This document shows positions 1 to 5,667 of a stretch of 9,537 nt of DNA, piece by piece. The stretch lies in contig JACDDG010000070.1 of the NCBI GenBank assembly GCA_013817115.1, positions 1 to 9,537 of the forward strand, written 5' to 3'. The DNA comes from Parachlamydiaceae bacterium (GTDB lineage Bacteria; Chlamydiota; Chlamydiia; Chlamydiales; Parachlamydiaceae). Under the pieces are notes generated by a model, which ran no database searches, was not told the origin of the DNA, and worked only from the letters and a program-made list of their open reading frames with translations. A program made the translations under genes and the position numbers. Position 1 is the stretch's first letter, and every line of letters starts with the position of its first letter.

Positions 1-1
1 T

Positions 2-670
2 TCACGTACTTTAAACATGGATTCTCCTGCGGGGAAAAATGAACTTGTGCGCGATCTTTCTAAGCAGATTCGAGAATGGATTCACCCTTTGATGGTGCAT
101 GAAAGCTTACGCAAGCTTGCTCATTTAACTAATGTTCCTGAAAGCACCATCGGAGTAGGCCAAGATCATGTTCCAAACCTATATATTAAAAGGTCAGCGA
201 ATATTGAGATACAGTCCCATTCTGTCGATCCTGATCGCATATTAGAATTTGATGTTTTGCGCTGGCTACTCCTTCTTGGAAAGATTCAAGTGAAGCTGGT
301 TGAGTTAGCTAAAATAAATTTAGCCCCTGAAGCTTTTAAATCCTCTGTTTGTCGCGCCTTATATCAGGCATACCTAGATTGTTACGCAGCCGGTATTCCA
401 TGTGATTTGTTGAATATTGCTGCTGCTTTAGAGGATAGTGACGCCCAACACGCTTTATCTGAAATACTACAAAAAAGAGTCAACAGAGAACGAGGCGAGA
501 TGCATCTAGAAGAGTCTATTCAAAAGATGCTCGATAGAAATTGGATGGAAAAAAGGGAACAGGTCCGTATAAAAATTTTAGATGGACAATGTTCAGATGA
601 TGAAGCTATGGAGTTAACTAAAGTATTCAAAGAACTTAATAGTAATCCACCAAAGCTCCAAAGTTTGTAA
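2..670 (+). CDS. dnaG: DNA primase DnaG, C-terminal part (5' end outside window)
   Basis: The frame is open from base 2, so the gene enters from the left edge and only its last 222 codons are present. An ATG at 17 is probably internal. The first 45 or so residues match the region after the DnaG polymerase core: a SPAGKNELV segment, a helix, then SLRKLAHLTNVPES, which resembles the family's 'SPeGK ... LAe.lGv.e' pattern. After a variable linker, residues from about RILEFDVLRWLLLLGK to the end are helical and fit the C-terminal DnaB-binding domain. DnaG makes RNA primers at the replication fork and docks on the replicative helicase through this domain. The zinc-binding and TOPRIM domains are not in the window, so the call rests on the C-terminal pattern alone. 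It is the only confident plus-strand gene here, converges on the YidD-like gene, and no clear terminator hairpin follows its TAA. Confidence 0.82.
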   Translation, partial: SRTLNMDSPAGKNELVRDLSKQIREWIHPLMVHESLRKLAHLTNVPESTIGVGQDHVPNLYIKRSANIEIQSHSVDPDRILEFDVLRWLLLLGKIQVKLVELAKINLAPEAFKSSVCRALYQAYLDCYAAGIPCDLLNIAAALEDSDAQHALSEILQKRVNRERGEMHLEESIQKMLDRNWMEKREQVRIKILDGQCSDDEAMELTKVFKELNSNPPKLQSL

Positions 671-680
671 TTTGTTTTTT

Positions 681-709
681 TTCTCTGTGTCTTTGTGCTT
701 TTGTGTTAA
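681..709 (+). repeat. Period-8 CTTTGTG element, left copy, T-rich block
   Basis: Starting 10 bases after the dnaG stop, the plus strand reads CTCTGTGT, CTTTGTGC, TTTTGTGT in succession: three degenerate 8-bp units ending in TTAAT. The 21 bases 689-709 match 18 of 21 bases of the minus strand at 5643-5623, just downstream of lpxA, so the two sites are copies of one element. Similar CTTTGTG/CTCTGCG strings occur between genes in many unrelated bacteria, to my recollection; their function is not established. Both copies here follow a stop codon in the sense orientation of the gene they follow. Confidence 0.6.
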
Positions 710-750
710 TTTTATATTTCTCTAAACCTACTTTAAGCTTAATCCCTATC

Positions 751-773
751 GCTTCCTCTGCGTCTCCGCGTCT
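751..773 (+). repeat. Period-8 CTCTGCG element, GC-richer block
   Basis: This is the second block of the left element, about 40 bases after the first. It reads CCTCTGCG then TCTCCGCG then TCTA, again with an 8-base period, but with GCG in place of GTG. It ends in TCTAAAAA, a common tail for this kind of sequence as I remember it. It may be a separate insertion or the other half of a composite element. Confidence 0.5.
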
Positions 774-802
774 AAAAATGCCCCAGAAATTTACACGCTC
801 CC

Positions 803-822
803 CAAATTACTTCAAATTACTT
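803..822. repeat. 10-bp perfect tandem duplication
   Basis: CAAATTACTT occurs twice without interruption, just before the 3' end of the YidD-like gene. It lies outside coding sequence and is probably a slippage product. Confidence 0.6.
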
Positions 823-826
823 ATCG

Positions 827-1213
827 CTAAGGCACAGGATCAATCTTCATTGTTTTACCGGAAGCAGGATCGACTTTAGTCCTGTAAACCCATGGGTCGC
901 TGTTTTCGCGCATAAGCCTATCGCACCCCATTAGAAAGCCAGAATAAAACCCGTAAGTGCGCATTGACTCCAAAGTATACTGAGAGCTACTCGGAAGGAA
1001 ATGACTGCGAGGGCCATCTGCAGGAGAAATAATCGTTTGGTGAAAGTCTATCAAGATTTCAGCCATCGAGCCAAAAAAAGGGGTCGGACATTGCTTTGGC
1101 ACTGGACGCCTTTCAGCTATAACTCGTCGACAACATAGGTCAGCATCCTTGCCCCAAGGATCTGCTACAACAAATGAGGGGGCTAGAGATATGCAAAAAA
1201 AAAATTTTTTCAT
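827..1213 (-). CDS. Exported YidD-like protein lacking the conserved cysteines
   Basis: This encodes 128 residues. Residues 1-17 form a signal peptide: MKK, a Phe-rich hydrophobic stretch, and a possible signal peptidase I site after FVVA. Residues about 50-110 match the YidD (DUF37) family: 'DFHQTIISP.DGPR.HF.PSSSQYTLESM..YGF..GFLMGCDRLMRE' against the usual 'YQ..ISP..GPRCRF.PTCS.Y...A...G...G......R...C'. Both cysteines of that signature are serine here (S70 and S76). E. coli YidD is about 85 residues, acts at the inner membrane with the YidC/Sec insertion route and has no signal peptide, so this is a longer, exported variant. Four cysteines lie elsewhere (27, 28, 42, 97). It is the last gene of the secretin unit, starting 5 nt after the lipoprotein stop with only a weak ribosome site. 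The family call is good; the job is inferred, perhaps membrane-protein or envelope assembly. Confidence 0.75.
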   Translation of the reverse strand: MKKFFFCISLAPSFVVADPWGKDADLCCRRVIAERRPVPKQCPTPFFGSMAEILIDFHQTIISPADGPRSHFLPSSSQYTLESMRTYGFYSGFLMGCDRLMRENSDPWVYRTKVDPASGKTMKIDPVP

Positions 1214-1218
1214 TTTTG

Positions 1219-2190
1219 TTAAAAACTCGTCTCAAGCATCAAAATAGGAAAAAGCGAATGGTTGCGCATGAATTCACGTCCATTAACTTCATACGTTCTT
1301 TCATTATATTCACGAGCTGCTAGACCCGCACCATTGATTCCACCAAAATACCATCCGGTTTCAAGGCTGGTTGTAAGAATTCCTGCCGCAATATTTCCTT
1401 TTTTAAAAAAATGGCAAGCAGCCCAAATAAAAAGAGTGTTAAGCATTAAAGAACTTAAGGCTGCATTTTTTTGACCAACATAATAGTACCCCGCTCCTGG
1501 CAGCACGGCCTGATATAACCTAGCTTTTTCGGGTGATTTTGCAACAGCTGAGTATTCACAAAGCAAGTCAGTAACATCAGCATCATAGGCAGTATCTTTA
1601 GAATTTTGTTGGATTCCAACAAAATCAGCTTTTAAAAAAGCTGTTGAGAGAATGAGGCGAGAAGCTTCTGTTGGATATTCGCATTGAATTATATTAAAAA
1701 TCTCTGCAGCCTTTGTGTCTCGACCAATTTTATGATAGCAATCATAGAGCATAATTAGCAGATCTTTAAATGGAGCAAAGTCCTTTGAAACGTTTTGCAA
1801 ACCACTAGCTTCGAAGGCTTCTGTAGCATCCTGATATTTTGTCGCTAGATAGTAGCTTTGAAAGATAGCGAATTCTATTTGACTTCTGCGGTTTACTTCT
1901 TTGGGGGGCAATAAGACTAAAGCTCTCTTAAATCCAGTAATTGCGCGGTAATAATCTTGTTCGCCTGCAAAAATGTAGGCAATACGCAACTCCTTACCCC
2001 AATCTGAATGACATTCTTCAGAATTCAGAGGCAGAAATGCAGAAGGCCGGCATTGAGTGACATAAGGGTATGGGACATACTCCATATTTGGAGTAAACTC
2101 ATCACAATATTTCTGGCAACCTGATACCCCAAAAATTAATAGGGCGCTGAAAATTTTTTTCAGCATCCCGCATCGAAACTTTAACCTCAT
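1219..2190 (-). CDS. TPR-containing lipoprotein with C-terminal membrane domain, candidate secretin helper
   Basis: The ATG at 2190 is preferred: AGGGA lies 8 bases upstream, inside the end of the secretin gene, and the ATG follows the secretin TAA by one base. A GTG at 2217 would add 9 residues and has less support. From 2190 the protein has 323 residues. The N-terminus MRLKFRCGMLKKIFSALLIF leads into a lipobox, VSG-C, with C25 the likely lipidated residue, matured by Lgt, LspA and Lnt. Residues about 65-173 are paired helices of tetratricopeptide type (FAGEQDYYRAITGFKRAL, YYLATKYQDATEAFEASG, YHKIGRDTKAAEIFNII). Residues about 225-323 hold a LPGAGYYYVGQKNAALSSL segment and hydrophobic helices, recalling 'PG.GY.Y.G' domains found after TPRs in envelope proteins of other phyla. 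Tight coupling to the secretin suggests a pilotin-like role similar in principle to PilF/PilW, but this is inference. Confidence 0.7.
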   Translation of the reverse strand: MRLKFRCGMLKKIFSALLIFGVSGCQKYCDEFTPNMEYVPYPYVTQCRPSAFLPLNSEECHSDWGKELRIAYIFAGEQDYYRAITGFKRALVLLPPKEVNRRSQIEFAIFQSYYLATKYQDATEAFEASGLQNVSKDFAPFKDLLIMLYDCYHKIGRDTKAAEIFNIIQCEYPTEASRLILSTAFLKADFVGIQQNSKDTAYDADVTDLLCEYSAVAKSPEKARLYQAVLPGAGYYYVGQKNAALSSLMLNTLFIWAACHFFKKGNIAAGILTTSLETGWYFGGINGAGLAAREYNERTYEVNGREFMRNHSLFPILMLETSF

Positions 2191-2191
2191 T

Positions 2192-5100
2192 TTAGTTGTC
2201 CCTGCCAGCAAATTCACTATCTACTTCTTCATTTGCGCGTTTTAAGTTAAGGAAATCAAAAGCCTGTTCTGATTCATAAAGCCAATCTTGCTTACGACGC
2301 TTCTTAAATTCCCAAATATCTTGCTCATGTTTAGTAAGATTTTGGATTTCTTCTTCAGTATCAATAATGCGAGGACGCAAAAAAATCATCTGATTTCGTT
2401 TCGAATCTGTGTATACTTTAGATTTAAATGCAGCTCCTAAAACCGGTATGGCGCCGAGGCATGGGACTTGAGTCGATGTTCGTTGAGTATCATCACGCAT
2501 CATACCACTAATAATCAGAAAGTAGCCGTCTGGCAAATGTACGCGTGTAGTAGTGGTACTTTTAGTTGTTGAGGGTCCAGGTTGGTTGTTTGCATTGCCC
2601 CCTGTCGGGATAGTGCTAGCAATAATATCACTAATTTCTTGGGAAATTTCTAGGCTTATAACGTCATTACTTCCGATAGTCGGTGTTACCCGCAATCTTG
2701 TTCCTACATCACGGAACTCAAAGTTGTTAGTAATCGTGTTATTATTGTCTGAGCTTGAACCATTAGATATAGATTGAGTCTTAAAACTGATGTTTTGCCC
2801 CACAAAAATCTCAGCTGGAACATTATCTTCGGTAATGATTTTTGGACTTAGAATAATGTTTAAATTGTCTTTAGTTCTTAATGCATGTAAGAGTCCCCCG
2901 ATAGAACTGAATTCAACACCCATAGCAGTATTGATAATTCTTTGTCCAATAACTCCGAGATCCAACCCTTGTCTGGCAATTAATGAATTAGCAACACCAG
3001 GACCAAGACCAGCCCCGTTAGCTAGACCATCAGTGGCTCCAATCGAACCCGATAAAGTATTATTAAGCGGACTAGGATACGCTGTAAATCCTTGAGCACC
3101 CGCAAAATTGCCACCTCCGAAACGTGAGCCAAATGAGACTCCATATTCCAACGAATCGGCCAGGGAAGTCGATAAAATCACCATTTCAATGAAAACTTGA
3201 CGTAATGGAACATCAACATCTCGCATAAGTTCGCGCACTTTAACGATGTCGTCCGGGAAGCCAGTGAAAATAAGAGAATTAGAGCTTTCAAGGAATTGAA
3301 CGCTTGTCAGTGTAGTGATAAGTGATTCATTCTCAGATCGTTCTAAGGGGACAGGACCTGCAAAACCGGGCCCTCCAAAGCCCAAAGGTGCACTTCCTAG
3401 ACTGGCAGCAATGGCTTGTAAGGCTGCTTGTATGGAATTGCCTTTACGATATTTAAGCTTATAAAGTGAGAAAAAAGTTTTCTGTTTTGCCGCAAGAGGT
3501 ATTGGTGCGTTTTGTTGAGGTTGACGTTCTATCCTTTGAACTCCGAGGGGTTCGCCTTTGTTCAAAAGAAATGCCCAACCGTCTGTTGGACTGTAAACCC
3601 ATTGACCGTTAGGACCAATTGAAGAGTCTTCTAATGGAAAATCACCAGGTTCAAAATTCCAATTGCCATCACTATCAAGCCTCCATCTACCTCTAGGCTG
3701 GGTTCCAGTAGGATAGCCACCTGACGGAAAGACTCCGAGTGGCGAAGTAGGATCGCTGCCTGTCGGAAAAACTCCGAACGGGGAAGTTGGATCGCTGCTG
3801 CCTGTCGGAAAGGCTCCGAGTGGGGAGGAGGGATCGCTGCGTGTCGGAAAGGCTCCGAGTGGGGAAGTGGGATCGCTGCCTGTCGGAAAGGCTCCGAGCG
3901 GGGAGGTAGGATCGCGGCCTCTCGGGTAGACTCCAAGTGGGGAGGCAGGATTGAAGCCGGATGGAGTTCCTAGAGGAGGCGGAAGAAGGGGAGAGCCTTC
4001 ACCATTGGGTCCGGCTTGAAAAGGAAGATACCAGTTTCCATCATTGTTACGACGCCATCTTCCCGAAGTCGAAGGGTCACCAAAGCCGCTTGAGGCGCCC
4101 CTTGAGCCCGCTCCAAATGATGGATTTGGATTGGTCCTAGCATTTTCCTCTTCTTGTCGCAATCTTTCTTGTTCTGCTCGATAGAGGGCTTGCTGATCCG
4201 CAGGTAGGCGAAATAAATCTTGTGGTAAAATGCTCGGTGATCTTGGTGTTCTAGGCGGTCTTGATCCTGAACCTGAGCCACTAAATTGCAAATCTTTTAG
4301 ATTAAATATTTTAGTGGCTCTCTGGTTTTGATCTAAGTGCCGTAACATCGAAATGGTGCGTTCTACAATAAAAGGTGTAGAAACGATAAATATACTGCGT
4401 GAAGATTCCCAGGGCACCATTGTAAGAGGTTGATCTTGCGAAATTGGCGCAATGACTTGGCGAACCATTTCGATCAGAACATCAGGACGGCTAGATTCGA
4501 CCACATATTGGCCAATCACCAAACCGCTCACAGGAGAGTCGATGCTTTTAATTAGTTTTGCGATTTGTTTGACGTTAGAGCTCAGGTCGGTGATGATCAA
4601 GTTATTTGTACCATTCATGACTTCTACGAGTGCAGATTCTGATGTTAACGGTTTAATGATTGCCGCAACTTGATCAGGGTTTGCCGTATTTAATCGGAAA
4701 ACTTGTGTAATAATTTCACTTTTTGGATTTACTGCCGTGGTATCGTCAACCAATTCTGAGATAGAATTGACTTTTTGATTCCTGTGGATGATGATATTAT
4801 TCCCTTGTTCTATCATGGAAAGATTGTGAATACGGAGTTCCTGCATTAGCGCTGTCATAATGTTTTCAGTCGTTGCAGGTTCTTCAGAAATAACTGTGAC
4901 GTTAAACTGCAGATCGTTTTCGTCAAAAATAAAGTTTTTCCCTGTGTTTCGGCTGATAAATCGGATGTATTCGATGATGCTGATGTTATTAAAATTGATT
5001 AACAAAGCATTTTGATTTTCATCGTTTTCAAGAGTGTTGAAAGGTTCAATTTGCGCTATCGGTGCTTGGTAGTTTCTTGGAGGTTCAGTTGTCCTGTATG

Positions 5101-5455
5101 ATGCATTTGGGACTTGATTTTTAGGAAGAGTTGTTGGAGTGTCAAGCGGAAAAAGAAGTTTTCCAGAGGTTGAAAAGTTTTCACTTCCTGGGGATATCGA
5201 AATGTCATTTAAACCATAAGATTTAGGCAGAGAAGATTCATTAAGCCATTTTAAGGAACTTTCATCGTCTTGCAGGCGTACTTTCGACTTATCGATCTGG
5301 GCAGCAGGAGAATTGCTCCATGATAAACTGCGAAGTCTATCTTCAGGTAGGATCAAAGCAGGTGCTTCTGCTTTCAATGCGCTGTTATAGCATACAGCAC
5401 TTGAAAGAATAAGACTCAACTGGAAAAGTTTCTGGGGCAAAAAAAAGTTTTTCAT
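2192..5455 (-). CDS. gspD: GspD-type secretin with a large repetitive insertion
   Basis: A 1087-residue outer-membrane channel protein of the type II secretion secretin family. Residues 1-30 are a signal peptide, and 31-149 a polar linker. N0 is about 150-225 (LLINFNNISIIEYI, TGKNFIFDE), N1 249-306 and N2 311-376. N3 seems to begin at 381 (TKIFNLKDLQF) but is interrupted by residues 392-657 and resumes at about 660 (FFSLYKLKYRKGNSIQAALQ) to 750. The secretin core is about 753-1032, with VGTRLRVTPTIG and the signature VPCLGAIPVLGAAF, followed by a charged tail. Typical GspD proteins have about 650-750 residues; the insertion explains most of the excess. It holds a 13-residue tandem repeat. The start has a good signal peptide but no clear ribosome site. 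No gspE, gspF or pilin genes are in the window, so the system it serves is unproven; another secretin-dependent system is possible. Confidence 0.88.
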   Translation of the reverse strand: MKNFFLPQKLFQLSLILSSAVCYNSALKAEAPALILPEDRLRSLSWSNSPAAQIDKSKVRLQDDESSLKWLNESSLPKSYGLNDISISPGSENFSTSGKLLFPLDTPTTLPKNQVPNASYRTTEPPRNYQAPIAQIEPFNTLENDENQNALLINFNNISIIEYIRFISRNTGKNFIFDENDLQFNVTVISEEPATTENIMTALMQELRIHNLSMIEQGNNIIIHRNQKVNSISELVDDTTAVNPKSEIITQVFRLNTANPDQVAAIIKPLTSESALVEVMNGTNNLIITDLSSNVKQIAKLIKSIDSPVSGLVIGQYVVESSRPDVLIEMVRQVIAPISQDQPLTMVPWESSRSIFIVSTPFIVERTISMLRHLDQNQRATKIFNLKDLQFSGSGSGSRPPRTPRSPSILPQDLFRLPADQQALYRAEQERLRQEEENARTNPNPSFGAGSRGASSGFGDPSTSGRWRRNNDGNWYLPFQAGPNGEGSPLLPPPLGTPSGFNPASPLGVYPRGRDPTSPLGAFPTGSDPTSPLGAFPTRSDPSSPLGAFPTGSSDPTSPFGVFPTGSDPTSPLGVFPSGGYPTGTQPRGRWRLDSDGNWNFEPGDFPLEDSSIGPNGQWVYSPTDGWAFLLNKGEPLGVQRIERQPQQNAPIPLAAKQKTFFSLYKLKYRKGNSIQAALQAIAASLGSAPLGFGGPGFAGPVPLERSENESLITTLTSVQFLESSNSLIFTGFPDDIVKVRELMRDVDVPLRQVFIEMVILSTSLADSLEYGVSFGSRFGGGNFAGAQGFTAYPSPLNNTLSGSIGATDGLANGAGLGPGVANSLIARQGLDLGVIGQRIINTAMGVEFSSIGGLLHALRTKDNLNIILSPKIITEDNVPAEIFVGQNISFKTQSISNGSSSDNNNTITNNFEFRDVGTRLRVTPTIGSNDVISLEISQEISDIIASTIPTGGNANNQPGPSTTKSTTTTRVHLPDGYFLIISGMMRDDTQRTSTQVPCLGAIPVLGAAFKSKVYTDSKRNQMIFLRPRIIDTEEEIQNLTKHEQDIWEFKKRRKQDWLYESEQAFDFLNLKRANEEVDSEFAGRDN
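3659..4063 (-). repeat. Duplicated GRWR...DGNW module flanking the 13-mer array
   Basis: Residues 465-475 read GRWRRNNDGNW and residues 589-599 read GRWRLDSDGNW; each is followed by a GPNG (482-485 and 614-617). The second copy continues into QWVYSPTDGWAF. The two copies lie on either side of the SPLG repeat array within the secretin insertion, so the insertion is built as module, array, module. The coordinates span the two modules and the array between them. Confidence 0.65.
3711..3968 (-). repeat. 39-bp in-frame tandem repeat in secretin gene (13-residue SPLG.FPTGSDPT units)
   Basis: Six consecutive units of SPLG(A/V)FPTGSDPT type encode residues about 505-585. On the plus strand, units start at 3732, 3771, 3813, 3852, 3891 and 3930. 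Five spacings are 39 bases apart and the unit at 3771 is 42 bases (one extra Ser codon), so the frame is kept. A partial unit lies at 3711-3731. The outer units at each end are the most diverged, as expected if the array grew from the middle. The stretch is rich in Pro, Gly and Ser and is likely to be a flexible surface or periplasmic loop. Confidence 0.85.
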
Positions 5456-5667
5456 GCGGCTTTGTTACGTTAAGGTTTTATTTGGAAGATTCTGCGATGA
5501 CACACCTCTAAAGGATTCATTTATTCCAGAAAATCAAATTATTTTCCACAAAAAAAGTAGGAAGACCTAAAAAAATTGTTATTCAGCAGCTTTTAAGGCA
5601 AGGGATAAGCCAAAAACGCTTTTTAATACAAAGGCAGAAAGACACAGTAAAGACACAAAGATATATT
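5456..5667. other. Intergenic gap between lpxA and the secretin gene
   Basis: This 212-bp gap separates two minus-strand genes. The end next to lpxA holds the second CTTTGTG element (5623-5664). The rest must contain the secretin promoter if that unit is transcribed separately, but I see no convincing -35/-10 pair. No clear ribosome site precedes the secretin ATG. Only a five-pair A/T stem (near 5611-5625) is present, which is too weak to call a terminator. Confidence 0.6.
5623..5664 (-). repeat. Period-8 CTTTGTG element, right copy
   Basis: On the minus strand, beginning a few bases after the lpxA stop, the sequence reads CTTTGTGT, CTTTACTGTGT, CTTTCTGCCTTTGTATTAA. The last 21 bases match 18 of 21 with plus-strand 689-709 after dnaG. 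This copy points left and the other points right, so they form a widely spaced inverted pair around the 827-5455 gene block. Each sits directly behind a stop codon in the sense direction of that gene. Confidence 0.6.

Larger units (their letters stand above)
671..826. other. Convergent intergenic gap, dnaG / yidD-like gene
   Basis: This 156-bp gap lies between two converging genes. It contains no ORF of note and no GC-rich hairpin followed by a T run that could serve as a bidirectional terminator. What it does hold is two blocks of short period-8 repeats (681-709 and 751-773) and a perfect 10-bp tandem duplication, CAAATTACTT, at 803-822. A T-rich run at 675-682 follows the dnaG stop but has no stem before it. 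Confidence 0.7.

Noticed and set aside
2188..2217. GTG at 2217 as the start of the lipoprotein gene
   Set aside because: The ATG at 2190 has a better-placed AGGGA site and gives a standard-length lipoprotein signal peptide; the GTG would overlap the secretin end without such support.
3631..3936. 101-codon minus-strand frame with repeated SEPFRQAAI-like units
   Set aside because: It is the tandem repeat of the secretin read in another frame; 39-bp periodicity keeps all frames open. The secretin frame is supported on both sides by conserved domains.
3711..3968. CRISPR-like array of regularly spaced units
   Set aside because: The units are directly adjacent with no unique spacers, and they encode an in-frame protein repeat.
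3970..4281. 103-codon minus-strand frame inside the secretin insertion
   Set aside because: It overlaps the secretin reading frame and has no ribosome site or recognisable motif.
5611..5625. AAAAAGCGTTTTT hairpin downstream of lpxA as an intrinsic terminator
   Set aside because: The stem is only five A/T pairs and would be very unstable.
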